Made by a program: the position numbers and the translations under genes. From Saccharothrix saharensis (GTDB taxonomy: Bacteria > Actinomycetota > Actinomycetes > Mycobacteriales > Pseudonocardiaceae), in contig NZ_VFPP01000001.1 of the NCBI RefSeq assembly GCF_006716745.1, forward strand, positions 4,154,001-4,218,000: 64,000 nt of DNA. The letters are read 5' to 3'. The notes below the pieces were generated by a model, which was given only the letters and a program-made list of their open reading frames with translations, was not told the origin of the DNA and ran no database searches. This document shows positions 42,944 through 51,926 of the stretch, one piece after another; position 1 is the stretch's first letter, and every line of letters starts with the position of its first letter.

Positions 42944-44113
42944 ATGTGGGACACCAACCCGCAGCAGCCCTGGCTGCGCGGAGAACGCCCCGAGCACGTC
43001 GTCGCGTACGACGAGCAGCTCGGCTTCTGGAACGTCCACGGCCACCAGGAGATCGTCGAGGTCCTGGGTGACTGGGGCCGCTACTCGTCCGACGTGACCC
43101 GGCTGTTCCCGCCGACCGAGGGGGCGCTGACCGAGGGCAACATCATCCAGCTCGACCCGCCGGAGCACCAGAAGCTGCGCCGCCTGGTCAGCCACGCGTT
43201 CACGCCGAAGGTCGTGGCCGACCTGGAGCACCGCATCACCGAGCTCACCGGCGAGCTGCTCGACGACGTCACCGGCGACGACTTCGAGCTGGTCCGCGAC
43301 CTCGCCTACCCGCTGCCGGTGATCGTGATCGCCGAACTGCTCGGCGTGCCGAGCGGCGACCGCGACCTGTTCAAGGTGTGGGTGGACCGGATGTTCGAGA
43401 GCACCAACCAGTTCTCGCTCAAGGACGACGAGGCCAAGTTGCGGCAGGAGCTGCGCGACAGCGTCGAGGCCACGCGCCCGCTGCTGGACTACCTGGGCGA
43501 GCACGCCGCGCACTGCCGCCGCGCCCCGCGCCCCGGTCTGCTCAACGACCTGGTGCACGCCGAAGTGGACGGCGAGCGCCTGACCGACGCGCAGGTGGTG
43601 AACTTCGCCGCCGTGCTGCTCGTGGCGGGTCACCTCACCACCACCATGCTGCTCGGCAACACCGTGCTGGCCCTGGACGCGCACCCGGACCAGTTCGCGA
43701 AGGTCCGGCGGGACCGCGCGCTCGTGCCGGCCGCCATCGAGGAGTCGCTGCGGTTCCTGACCCCGTTCGCGGCGCTGGCCCGGGTCACGAACGAGCCGGT
43801 GACGCTGGGCGGCGTCGGGATCCCCGGGAACCAGTTGGTGATGCTGTGGATCGGCGCCGCCAACCGCGACCCGCGCCGGTTCGCGAACCCGGACGTCCTC
43901 GACATCACCCGGGACCCCAACCCGCACCTGGGCTTCGGCCGCGGCGTCCACTTCTGCCTCGGCGCGCCGCTGGCCCGGCTCGAAGGACGGCTCGCGCTCG
44001 ACGTCCTGCTCGACCGCTTCCCGCGGCTGCGCACGGACCCCGACCGGCCGCCGACGTTCCTGCCCTCCCCGAACCTCACCGGCGTGCAGTCCCTGCCGCT
44101 GCTCACCGACTGA
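42944..44113 (+). CDS. Cytochrome P450 (CYP107-like)
   Basis: 389 residues, a soluble bacterial P450. Heme-binding FGRGVHFCLGAPLAR with axial C338, ExxR helix E267-SLR, and the I-helix A228-G-H-L-T-T. In most P450s the position before the threonines is an acid (AGxET/DT); here it is Leu, which should affect proton delivery and may indicate unusual chemistry, though other actinomycete P450s share it. RBS GGGGAGAAGG precedes the ATG. It sits between DUF4097 and a DrrAB-type exporter, a context for modifying and exporting a small molecule; no ferredoxin is adjacent. Confidence 0.93.
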   Translation: MWDTNPQQPWLRGERPEHVVAYDEQLGFWNVHGHQEIVEVLGDWGRYSSDVTRLFPPTEGALTEGNIIQLDPPEHQKLRRLVSHAFTPKVVADLEHRITELTGELLDDVTGDDFELVRDLAYPLPVIVIAELLGVPSGDRDLFKVWVDRMFESTNQFSLKDDEAKLRQELRDSVEATRPLLDYLGEHAAHCRRAPRPGLLNDLVHAEVDGERLTDAQVVNFAAVLLVAGHLTTTMLLGNTVLALDAHPDQFAKVRRDRALVPAAIEESLRFLTPFAALARVTNEPVTLGGVGIPGNQLVMLWIGAANRDPRRFANPDVLDITRDPNPHLGFGRGVHFCLGAPLARLEGRLALDVLLDRFPRLRTDPDRPPTFLPSPNLTGVQSLPLLTD

Positions 44114-44126
44114 CAAGGAGACCACC

Positions 44127-45053
44127 ATGGCGATCACCGCCACCGGTCTGCGCAAGTCCTACGGCGACCACGTCGTGCTCGACGGCCTCGACCTGCGGGT
44201 GGCGCGCGGCTCGGTGTTCGCGCTGCTCGGACCCAACGGCGCGGGCAAGACGACGACCGTGCAGATCCTGTCCACCCTCATCACCCCCGACGGCGGCCGG
44301 GCGACCGTCGCGGGCCACGACCTGCTCGGCGACCCGGCGGGCGTCCGCGCGGCCATCGGCGTCACCGGCCAGTTCTCCGCCGTGGACACCCTGCTCACCG
44401 GCGAGGAGAACCTGCGGCTGATGGCGGACCTCGCCCACCTGGACCGCCGCGAGGGCCGCCGCACGACCGCCCGACTGCTGGAGCGGTTCGACCTGGTGGA
44501 CGCGGCGCGCAAGCCCGCCGCCACCTACTCCGGCGGCATGCGCCGGCGCCTGGACCTGGCGATGACGCTGGTCGGCGGCCCGGAGCTGATCTTCCTGGAC
44601 GAGCCGACCACGGGCCTGGACCCCCGCAGCAGGCACACCATGTGGGAGGTCATCCGGGACCTGGTCGCGGACGGCGTCACCATCTTCCTCACCACGCAGT
44701 ACCTGGAGGAGGCCGACCAGCTCGCGGACCGGATCGCCGTGCTCGACGGCGGCCGGCTGGTCGCCGAGGGCACCGCGGCCGAGCTGAAGCGGCTGATCCC
44801 GGGCGGGCACGTGCGGTTGCGGTTCGCCGACGCGCACACGCTCGACCTGGCCGCCAAGGCGCTCGGCGGTCCGGCCCGCGACGACGCGAACCTGACCCTG
44901 GACGTGCCCGGTGACGGTGGCGTGCACCAGTTGCGGGCCCTGCTCGACCGGCTGGACGACGCCGCGGTCGACGTGCAGGACCTGTCCGTGCACACGCCCG
45001 ACCTCGACGACGTCTTCTTCGCCCTGACCACCGAGAGGACCGCGCAGCGATGA
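44127..45053 (+). CDS. DrrA-type ABC exporter ATP-binding protein
   Basis: 308 residues. Walker A GPNGAGKTT (about 32-40), Q-loop GQFSAVDTLLTGEENL, signature YSGGMRRRLDLA, Walker B LIFLDEPTTGLDPRSR, H-loop replaced by TTQYLEEADQLADRI, and the C-terminal DrrA-type regulatory domain. With DrrB it pumps hydrophobic compounds, often antibiotics, out of the cell. The name follows family resemblance, not a known drug. The stop overlaps the next start by four bases. Confidence 0.94.
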   Translation: MAITATGLRKSYGDHVVLDGLDLRVARGSVFALLGPNGAGKTTTVQILSTLITPDGGRATVAGHDLLGDPAGVRAAIGVTGQFSAVDTLLTGEENLRLMADLAHLDRREGRRTTARLLERFDLVDAARKPAATYSGGMRRRLDLAMTLVGGPELIFLDEPTTGLDPRSRHTMWEVIRDLVADGVTIFLTTQYLEEADQLADRIAVLDGGRLVAEGTAAELKRLIPGGHVRLRFADAHTLDLAAKALGGPARDDANLTLDVPGDGGVHQLRALLDRLDDAAVDVQDLSVHTPDLDDVFFALTTERTAQR

Positions 45054-45823
45054 GCACCCTCGCCATCCGCGACACGACCACGATGCTGCGCCGCAACCTG
45101 CGGCACATGCAGCGCTTCCCGATGATGTCGATCGGCACGATCGGCATGCCGGTGCTGATGATGCTGCTGTTCGTGCACGTCTTCGGCGGCTCGCTCGGCG
45201 CGGCGCTGCCCGGTGGCGCGTCCTATGTGGACTACCTGGTGCCGGGCATCCTCGTGATGGCCGTCGGCTCGGGCGCCGCGTGGACGTCGATCAACATCAA
45301 CACCGACATGGGCGAGGGCATCATCGCCCGGTTCCGCACCATGGCCATCTCCCGGTACTCGGTGCTGACCGGGCAGGCGTTGAGCAGCCTGCTGAACACG
45401 GTGGTCAGCCTGGCGGCGGTGACCGGGCTGGCGCTGCTGAGCGGTTTCCGCCCGGCGGCCGACCTCGGCGGCTGGCTGCTCGCGGCCGGGTTGCTGGTGC
45501 TGCTGGCGCTCGCGTTCACCTGGCTGGGCATCGCGTTCGGCATCGGCGCGAAGACGGTCGCCGGCGCGAACACCTCCACCCTGCCGCTCCAGTTCCTGCC
45601 GTTCGTCAGCAGCGCGTTCGTGCCGACCGACTCGATGTCGAGCGGGCTGGCGTGGGTGGCGGAGAACCAGCCGTTCACGCCGATCACCGACACCCTGCGC
45701 GGGCTGCTGATCGGCACGCCGATCGGCGACAGCGGGTACTGGGCCGTCGGCTGGTGCCTGGTGATCACCGCCGCCGGCTACGCCAGGGCCCGCGTGCTCT
45801 ACAACCGCGACCCCTCCCGCTGA
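45050..45823 (+). CDS. DrrB-type ABC exporter permease
   Basis: 257 residues, six membrane segments (ABC-2 type): first about 26-45 (GTIGMPVLMMLLFVHVFGG), then YLVPGILVMAVGSGAAWTS and so on. The conserved QPFTPITDTLRGLL near the C-terminus is a hallmark of the drug exporter subfamily. ATGA overlap with drrA. The next gene starts 25 bases downstream. Confidence 0.93.
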   Translation: MSTLAIRDTTTMLRRNLRHMQRFPMMSIGTIGMPVLMMLLFVHVFGGSLGAALPGGASYVDYLVPGILVMAVGSGAAWTSININTDMGEGIIARFRTMAISRYSVLTGQALSSLLNTVVSLAAVTGLALLSGFRPAADLGGWLLAAGLLVLLALAFTWLGIAFGIGAKTVAGANTSTLPLQFLPFVSSAFVPTDSMSSGLAWVAENQPFTPITDTLRGLLIGTPIGDSGYWAVGWCLVITAAGYARARVLYNRDPSR

Positions 45824-45848
45824 GCTGCGCGGACGCTAAGATCGCCCG

Positions 45849-46478
45849 GTGCGACCACTGGCTCCCGGAGTCCACCAGCTGCTCGGCCGTCCTCCCCACA
45901 TGGTGAACGCCTACCTGGTGGAGGACGTGCTGGTGGACGCCGGCACGCGGTCGGCCCGCAAGCGGATCACCCGCCAGCTCGACGGCCGCACCATCGCCGC
46001 GCACGTGGTGACGCACGCCCACCCGGACCACTTCGGCTCCAGCCACGCGGTGTGCGAGCGGTACGACGTGCCGCTGTGGACGGGGGCGAAGGACGTCGAG
46101 GCGATCACCACCGCGACCCCGGTGCCCGCGCCCGGTTTCGCCGCCTCCCTGCTGTCGCGGATGAAGATGCCCCCGCCGCACCCGGTCGCCCGGGGCCTGG
46201 CCGAGGGCGACGAGGTCGCCGGGTTCACCGTGCTGGACGTGCCCGGCCACTCGCCCGGTCACATCGCTTTGTGGCGCGACCACGACGGCGTGCTGATCTG
46301 CGGTGACGTGTTCTTCAACCTGCTGCGCCCGAGCGCGCCGCCCAAGATCCTGACCTTCGACGACGAGCGCAACCGGGCGTCCATGCGCCGGCTCGCCGAG
46401 CTGCGGCCGAAGCTGGTGCTGTTCGGCCACGGCCGCCCGCTGCGCGACCCGGACCGCCTGCTGCGCCTCGTCCGATGA
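45849..46478 (+). CDS. Metallo-beta-lactamase-fold hydrolase
   Basis: 209 residues, GTG start. Metal-binding THAHPDH gives H56, H58, D60 and H61; later ligands are in DVPGHSPGH and CGDVFF, and the last His in LFGHGRPL. The fold includes beta-lactamases, thioesterases and lactonases; no hint of the specific substrate. In an exporter/P450 operon it could hydrolyse an ester or thioester. ATGA overlap with the regulator gene that follows. Confidence 0.9.
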   Translation: MRPLAPGVHQLLGRPPHMVNAYLVEDVLVDAGTRSARKRITRQLDGRTIAAHVVTHAHPDHFGSSHAVCERYDVPLWTGAKDVEAITTATPVPAPGFAASLLSRMKMPPPHPVARGLAEGDEVAGFTVLDVPGHSPGHIALWRDHDGVLICGDVFFNLLRPSAPPKILTFDDERNRASMRRLAELRPKLVLFGHGRPLRDPDRLLRLVR

Positions 46479-49255
46479 GCACGCTGGAGCGGGACCGGGA
46501 GCTGGCGCGCATCACGGCGGCGCTGGACTCCGCGGTGGCGGGCGAGGGCCGGGTCGTGGTGATCGAGGGCCGGGCGGGCATCGGCAAGACCCGGCTGGTG
46601 CAGGACACCAGGGCGTTGGCCAAGCAACGCGGTTTCGGCCGGTTGCAGGCCGTGGGCGACGTGCTGGAGAGCGCGATGGCCTGGGGTGTCGTGCGCCAGC
46701 TCGTGGAGCGGTCGGTGTCGCGGTACCGGGGCGAGGTGCGGGAGAAGATCCTGGCCGGGCCGTCCGGCGACGCGCTGCGGGCGCTCGACGGCGCGGCGGC
46801 CGACCCGAGCGAGGCGGAGCTGGCCCGCACGCTGCACGCGCTGTGGTGGGTGGCGGTGGACCTGTCCGCCACCCGGCCGCTGCTGATCACGGTGGACGAC
46901 GCGCAGTGGGCGGACCTGTCGTCGGCGCGGTTCCTGGCCTACCTGTCGCGGCGGATCGCGGACCTGCCGATCGCGCTGGTCGTCGCCGCCCGGCCGGTGG
47001 CCGACAGCACCGGTCCGCTCGCGCAGTTGAGCGTGTCGCGGCAGGCCGAACGGCTGGTGCCCCGTCCGCTGTCACCGACGGCGCTGGCCGAGCTGGTCGC
47101 GGCACGCGGGGTGCGCCCCCACCCCGAGGTGGTGTCCGCGCTGCACGCGGCGGGCGCGGGCAACCCGTTGCTGACCGGGGTCCTGGTGGACGAGCTGGAC
47201 GCGCTGGCGCTGCCGCTGGACGACCCCGGCACGGCGGGCCGGGTCGCGCGGCTCGGTCCCAGCTCGGTGTTCCGCGCCGCGCTCGGCCGGTTGCCCGCCG
47301 ACGCGGTCCGGCTGGCGGGCGCCGCGGCCGTGCTCGGCACCGCGGGCGACCCGTGGTTGGCGGGTCAGGTCGCCGACCTCGACGCCGACCGCCTGCGCCC
47401 CGCCGTCGACGCGCTCGTCTCGGCGCACGTGCTGACCGGCGAACAGCTCCAGTTCGCGCACCCGGTGGTGCGCGAGGCCGTGCTGGCGGACCTGGGCCCG
47501 GTGGCCCGCGCCGCGCTGCACGCCCGTGCCGCCACCCGGCTGTGGGAGGCCAAGGCGCCGGCGGACCGGATCGCCGCGCACCTCGCGCACGCGCCGAGGG
47601 GCAGCCTGCCGCAGGCCGTGGACGTGCTGCGGACGGCGGCCGGCGCACTGCTCTCGGCGGGCGACCCGCGCACCGCCGCCGCCCACCTCAGGCGCGCGGT
47701 GGACGAACGGCCGGACGACCCGGCACTGCGCGCCGAGCTGGGCCGGGCGCTGCTGCGCGGCGGTGACGCCGCCGAGGCGCGCCACGAGCTGCGGATCGCC
47801 GCCGCCGAGGTGCCGGACGCGGAACTGCTCGCCGCCGCCGCGTCCGCGACCGCCGCCGTGGACGGACCGGACGCGGCGATCGCCGAGCTGACCGAGGCCA
47901 TCGCGGCCCGTGCCCCGGATGCCGGACGGCTGCACCTGGAGGCCAGGTTGGCGGTCGTGCGGTCGTTCTCGCCGCGGCACCGCCAGGCGGCGTCGGACCA
48001 CCTCAGGGGGCACGCCTCGCTGGCCGGCCGCACCCCGGACGAACGCACGCTGCTCGGCCTGCTCGCCCAGACCGGCCGCTACGAGGTGTGGCCCTCGCCC
48101 GAGGTCGCCGCCGTCGCGCTGCGCGCGTTGTCGCACGGCGCGTACTTCGACGACGCCACGGGCAGCACGGACGCCATGGTGGCGTGGCTGGTGGCGCTGA
48201 TCGCCCTGGTCGCCGCGGACGGCGTGGACGAGGCCAGGCCGGAGGTCGAGCGGGCCCGGCTGCGGGTGCGGGCGCACGGGTCACCGGTCGAGTTCGGCAT
48301 GGTGGGCAACGCCGCCGCGTTCCTGGACTGGCGGACGGGCTCGATGCGCCAGGTGGCCGCCGAGTCCGAGGGCGTGCTGGCCGCCGTGCTGGAGGAGGAC
48401 CCGGTGCCGCAGGTCGTGGCGACGCGGGCGACGGCCACCCACTTCCTGGCGTACGCCGCGCTCGAACGCGGCGACCTGGTCGAGGCGGCGGCCACCCTGG
48501 CCCGGTTCGACGCCGAGCACACCGAGTCGCCGCAGATCATGCCGACCATCTGGCTGCACGAGCCGCGGGCGTTGCTGGCCCTGGCGCAGGGCGACCCGAG
48601 GCGGGCACGGGTCGAGGCGCACCTGCAGCGCGACGCCATGCGGGCCGCCGAGCTCGACCCGCCGACCATCCCGTGGCGCGACCCGGCGGCACGCGCGGCG
48701 ATGCTGCTCGGCGACGAAGCCGAGGCGATGGCGCTGGCCGAGGACCAGCTCGCGCTCGCCGAGAAGTGGGCCGCCGCGACGGAGGTCGGCGCGGCCCTGC
48801 GGCTGCTGGCCCACGTCGACCAGGCACGGCGGGTGGAGCTGCTGGCCGAGTCGGTGCGGGTGTTGGAGCGGTCACCGGCCCGGCTGCACCTGGCCCGGTC
48901 GCTGGTGGACCTCGGTGAGGCGCTGCGGGTCGCGCGGCGGCGCGCGGACGCGCGGGAACCGCTGCACCGGGCGGCGGACCTGGCCGCGGAGTGCGGTTCG
49001 CCCGTGGTGCGGGCGCGGGCCGCGGAGGCGTTGGAGGCGCTGGGCGACCGACCGCGGCGGTCCACCCTCGCGGGCGCGGAGGCGTTGACCGCCAGCGAAC
49101 GCCGGGTCGCGGACCTCGCCGCCACCGGGCGGGGCAACCGGGAGATCGCCCAGGAGCTGTTCGTGACGCCCAAGACGGTGGAGAACCACCTCGGCCGCAT
49201 CTACACCAAGCTCGGCATCAGCGGGCGGCGCGAGCTGGCCCGCGTGCTCGCCTGA
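46475..49255 (+). CDS. LAL-family (LuxR, large ATP-binding) transcriptional regulator
   Basis: 926 residues. Walker A GRAGIGKT at residues 32-39, Walker B region LLITVDDAQWADLSS (about 130-144), a long helical TPR-like middle, and a C-terminal LuxR HTH (LTASERRVADLAATGRGNREIAQELFVTPKTVENHLGRIYTKLGISGRRELARVL). LAL regulators sense a ligand with ATP and activate catabolic or secondary-metabolite genes. It overlaps the metallo-beta-lactamase gene by four bases, so it probably closes, and may control, the 41.5-49.3 kb operon. Confidence 0.93.
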   Translation: MSTLERDRELARITAALDSAVAGEGRVVVIEGRAGIGKTRLVQDTRALAKQRGFGRLQAVGDVLESAMAWGVVRQLVERSVSRYRGEVREKILAGPSGDALRALDGAAADPSEAELARTLHALWWVAVDLSATRPLLITVDDAQWADLSSARFLAYLSRRIADLPIALVVAARPVADSTGPLAQLSVSRQAERLVPRPLSPTALAELVAARGVRPHPEVVSALHAAGAGNPLLTGVLVDELDALALPLDDPGTAGRVARLGPSSVFRAALGRLPADAVRLAGAAAVLGTAGDPWLAGQVADLDADRLRPAVDALVSAHVLTGEQLQFAHPVVREAVLADLGPVARAALHARAATRLWEAKAPADRIAAHLAHAPRGSLPQAVDVLRTAAGALLSAGDPRTAAAHLRRAVDERPDDPALRAELGRALLRGGDAAEARHELRIAAAEVPDAELLAAAASATAAVDGPDAAIAELTEAIAARAPDAGRLHLEARLAVVRSFSPRHRQAASDHLRGHASLAGRTPDERTLLGLLAQTGRYEVWPSPEVAAVALRALSHGAYFDDATGSTDAMVAWLVALIALVAADGVDEARPEVERARLRVRAHGSPVEFGMVGNAAAFLDWRTGSMRQVAAESEGVLAAVLEEDPVPQVVATRATATHFLAYAALERGDLVEAAATLARFDAEHTESPQIMPTIWLHEPRALLALAQGDPRRARVEAHLQRDAMRAAELDPPTIPWRDPAARAAMLLGDEAEAMALAEDQLALAEKWAAATEVGAALRLLAHVDQARRVELLAESVRVLERSPARLHLARSLVDLGEALRVARRRADAREPLHRAADLAAECGSPVVRARAAEALEALGDRPRRSTLAGAEALTASERRVADLAATGRGNREIAQELFVTPKTVENHLGRIYTKLGISGRRELARVLA

Positions 49256-49424
49256 GGGAGCCCGATTAAGAGGAGGAGTCGGGTGGGGGTGTGCCTGATA
49301 CACCCAACTTCCCGCGCCGCGCAGATGAGGGATCAACCCTCATGCCTTCGCCGTTTGCGCAGGTCAAGCTAGTCCTACCGAAGGGGCCGCGGGAGGCGGT
49401 CCCCTCCACAGGAGGTAGGAACCC

Positions 49425-50363
49425 ATGTTGCGCAAGGCTCTGCTCACCGCGCTCGCCACCACCGCCGTCGGCGCCGTCGCCCTGCCCGGTCCCGCCGCGG
49501 CCGACCCGGTCCTCGGCACGCCGCCGCCCTGCGTGAAGGTCAGCGACCTCGCCGGCGCCGAGTTCGAGGTCAAGCAGTGCGGGGTCAGCGACGTCGACCA
49601 GTTCCGCGCCGGCCTGCAGGGCAACGGCAACGCCCACTGCGGCCCCGCGTCGCTCTACAACGTCCTGCACTTCTGGGGTCACGAGAAGAAGGCGCCGGTC
49701 GGCTGGCTCACCACCAAGGTCGGCGCGCTCGACCCGAAGGACCCGGCCGACTACACCGTCGTCGGCAACTCGATCTGGCGGATCGGGGTGGACGCCAAGT
49801 ACGACGGCGGCACCAACATGACCAACCTGCGGACCGCGTGGAACATCGCCACGCAGCCCGCCCGCAACGCCGGCTGGGCCACCGCCACGGACTGGGCGAG
49901 CACCCACACCACCGACGACTGGTCGGGCACGCTGGCCAAGCGGCTCAACCAGGGCCCGGTGCAGCTGGTCTACGGCCGCTACGCCCCCGGCCCGCGTACC
50001 GGGAGCCTGGAGCGCACCGGCGGGCACATCGTCACGGTGGTGTCGGCGAAGGGCTCGTTCGACGGGAACACCGTGCAGCTCAAGCTTGCCGACCCGGGCC
50101 GCGCCCTGGACCACGGCCAGGACGACTACCTCTACACCCAGTCCGCCTACGAGTCGCTCGACGTGACGCTGGAGCGCAAGACGATCGTGGAGCACATCGC
50201 GGCCAAGGACGACGCGAACACCCCGGCCGACGAGAGCCTGCTGCCCGGCACGTACCGCAACGTGGTGCGGTGGGAGCTGACCGGCCCGCGCTACGTCAGC
50301 ACCAAGACGCGCCAGATGGTCGAGGGCTTCAACTGGTTCGTGATGTCCCCGCCGGTGGGCTGA
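49425..50363 (+). CDS. Secreted C39-like cysteine peptidase homologue
   Basis: 312 residues with a Sec signal (about 1-26, ending PGPAAA). The papain-like C39 arrangement is clear: C72 in NAHCGPASLYNVLHFWG, H201 in TGGHIVTVVSAKG and D223 in KLADPGRALDHG, with a polar residue N70/Q182 region for the oxyanion. C39 proteins usually cut double-glycine leaders or cell-surface proteins; this one is free and extracellular. GGAGGT precedes the ATG. Upstream (49325-49343) is a small hairpin ATGAGGG/CCCTCAT. It is followed by a perfect terminator. Confidence 0.8.
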   Translation: MLRKALLTALATTAVGAVALPGPAAADPVLGTPPPCVKVSDLAGAEFEVKQCGVSDVDQFRAGLQGNGNAHCGPASLYNVLHFWGHEKKAPVGWLTTKVGALDPKDPADYTVVGNSIWRIGVDAKYDGGTNMTNLRTAWNIATQPARNAGWATATDWASTHTTDDWSGTLAKRLNQGPVQLVYGRYAPGPRTGSLERTGGHIVTVVSAKGSFDGNTVQLKLADPGRALDHGQDDYLYTQSAYESLDVTLERKTIVEHIAAKDDANTPADESLLPGTYRNVVRWELTGPRYVSTKTRQMVEGFNWFVMSPPVG

Positions 50364-50376
50364 TCGCCGGACCACC

Positions 50377-50408
50377 GCAAGGCCCCGCCCGCCAGGGCGG
50401 GGCCTTGC
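50377..50408. terminator. Terminator, 14-bp perfect stem
   Basis: Arms 50377-50390 (GCAAGGCCCCGCCC) and 50395-50408, loop GCCA. It starts 13 bases after the secreted-peptidase stop and also faces the convergent peroxiredoxin-like gene. Confidence 0.92.
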
Positions 50409-50483
50409 CGCGCACTGCGTGCACTGCACGTGGTCGAACGCCTGTTCGATCCGTCCACAACTGGGGACAACCCTGTGGACAAC

Positions 50484-51026
50484 TCAGTCGCGCCTGGTCA
50501 GGGCCTGTGCATGAGCCAGCAGTTCGTCCACCGACCACTGGTCGTAGGCGTGGCGTCCGCGCTTCTCCGCGACGACCTCGCCGTCCGGCGCGATGAGGAA
50601 GTCGGCGGGCAGGCCCAGCCGCCCGCCCTCCGGCTCGGGCAGCGGGCGCCGGCCGCGCAGCACCGGGCCGAGGTCGCGGACCACGCCGCGCACGATCGCG
50701 CCCCACGCGCGCGGGTCGAGCACCGAGCGCGCGGCGGACCCCACGCCGAACTCGGCGTAGAGCCGCTTGCGCGGGTCGCCGACCACGGCGAACGGCAGGT
50801 CGGCGACGTGCGGGCGCAGTTCCGCGTCCGACGAGTGGAACACGACCGCCTCGGTGATGCCGTGGGCGGTGATCTCGTCGTGCCGCAGCACGATCGACCT
50901 CAGGTGCAGGTTGCACACCGGGCAGCCCGCGAAGCGGCGGAACTGCAGGTGGACCAGGTTGTGCGGGTCGGGCACCCGCACCGCGCCCCCGAGCACGGTT
51001 CCCCACTCACGTTCGGCGACCTTCAC
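50484..51026 (-). CDS. Peroxiredoxin-like (AhpC/TSA) protein
   Basis: 180 residues with the thioredoxin fold and active-site C35-PV-C38 (FAGCPVCNLHL). The rest (AVVFHSSDAELRPHVADLPFAVVGDP, LPADFLIAPDGEVVAEKRGRHAYD) matches small peroxiredoxin-like proteins of actinomycetes. It likely reduces peroxides or mediates thiol exchange. It is divergent from a TetR regulator; two palindromes in between (51042-51086) suggest that regulator controls it. Confidence 0.88.
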   Translation of the reverse strand: MKVAEREWGTVLGGAVRVPDPHNLVHLQFRRFAGCPVCNLHLRSIVLRHDEITAHGITEAVVFHSSDAELRPHVADLPFAVVGDPRKRLYAEFGVGSAARSVLDPRAWGAIVRGVVRDLGPVLRGRRPLPEPEGGRLGLPADFLIAPDGEVVAEKRGRHAYDQWSVDELLAHAQALTRRD

Positions 51027-51041
51027 GTCTCCCCCTCGACC

Positions 51042-51086
51042 CCGTAGGCGTGTGCTGTACGCCTACGGAAGTTATGCGCGTAACTT
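51042..51086. promoter_or_regulatory. Paired palindromic operators between peroxiredoxin-like and TetR genes
   Basis: First palindrome: CCGTAGGCGT (51042-51051) and ACGCCTACGG (51059-51068), 7-base spacer. Second, directly adjoining: AAGTTA-TGCGCG-TAACTT (51069-51086). Both are perfect. They lie within the 76-base divergent gap, typical TetR operator sites; the right-hand one, with less GC, probably overlaps a promoter. Confidence 0.8.
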
Positions 51087-51102
51087 GTACGCTGTCAAGG
51101 TC

Positions 51103-51711
51103 ATGCCCCGCCCCAAGTCGCTCACCCCGGCCGCACTCGCCGCCGCCACGCTCGCCGTCCTGGACCGGGACGGCCTGGCCGCGCTGTCGATGCGCGCCGT
51201 CGCCCAGGAGCTGGGCATGGGCACGATGTCGCTGTACCGGTACGTCGCCGACCGGGACGAGCTGGAAGCGCTCGCGGTCGACCACCTGCTGTCCGGGGTC
51301 GACTGCACGCCGCCGAAGGCGTTGTGGGACAAGCAGGTCGCGGTGCTGGTCGAACGGGTCCGCGCGGCGGTCGCGGCACACCCGAACGCCGTGCCGCTCA
51401 CGACGGCGCACCGGCACCGGTGCCCGAGCCTGCTGCGCTGGACGGAGTCCGTGCTGGCGGTGCTCACCCGGGCCGGGTTCACCGGGGAGCAGCGGGTGAT
51501 CGCGATGCGCGCGCTGGTGAGCTACCTGATCGGCGCGATCGAGCTGGAGCACCGCGGGTCGCTCACGGGGCCGGGCACCGACGCGATGTCGGGGCTGGGC
51601 GAGCAGTACCCGCTGCTGGCCGAGACGGCCGCCACCGCCCGCACGATCACGCGGGACCTCGAGTTCCGGCGGGGCCTCGACGTGGTGCTCAGCGGTCTGC
51701 GCCGGCCCTGA
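51103..51711 (+). CDS. TetR-family repressor
   Basis: 202 residues. HTH at about 6-53 (LTPAALAAATLAVLDRDGLAALSMRAVAQELGMGTMSLYRYVADRDEL) and a TetR C-terminal ligand domain with YLIGAIELEHRG. ATG at 51103 gives the standard start MPRPKSLTP. Probably represses itself and the divergent peroxiredoxin-like gene through the palindromes at 51042-51086. Ligand unknown. Confidence 0.93.
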   Translation: MPRPKSLTPAALAAATLAVLDRDGLAALSMRAVAQELGMGTMSLYRYVADRDELEALAVDHLLSGVDCTPPKALWDKQVAVLVERVRAAVAAHPNAVPLTTAHRHRCPSLLRWTESVLAVLTRAGFTGEQRVIAMRALVSYLIGAIELEHRGSLTGPGTDAMSGLGEQYPLLAETAATARTITRDLEFRRGLDVVLSGLRRP

Positions 51712-51742
51712 ACGCCGGGACCGCCACGACGGGGTGAGCCGG

Positions 51743-51774
51743 CGCGGAGGCCGAAGCCGACCTCGGCCTCCGCG
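51743..51774. terminator. Terminator, 12-bp perfect stem
   Basis: Arms 51743-51754 (CGCGGAGGCCGA) and 51763-51774, loop 8 bases, 31 bases after the TetR stop. Between here and 51926 I see only unremarkable intergenic sequence. Confidence 0.75.
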
Positions 51775-51926
51775 TCGAAACGCGACGAACACGGAGTTGC
51801 GCTCCGAGCGTGGCGTCGACAGTTCCGGCGCGGAGTCGACGCCCGCTGCGTCTCCAGGTCAGGTTCGCCGATGAGGGGGCTGCGCCCCCTCGTCCCGTCC
51901 GCCACCGCGGATCGGACGGGAAGACT

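Noticed and set aside
42944-49255. Natural-product biosynthetic gene cluster
   Set aside because: P450, exporter and LAL regulator occur without any polyketide, peptide, terpene or other core synthase in the window.
49325-49343. Terminator of the LAL gene
   Set aside because: The 7-bp stem (ATGAGGG/CCCTCAT) is short and has no following features; it may be a weak regulatory palindrome, so I mention it only with the next gene.
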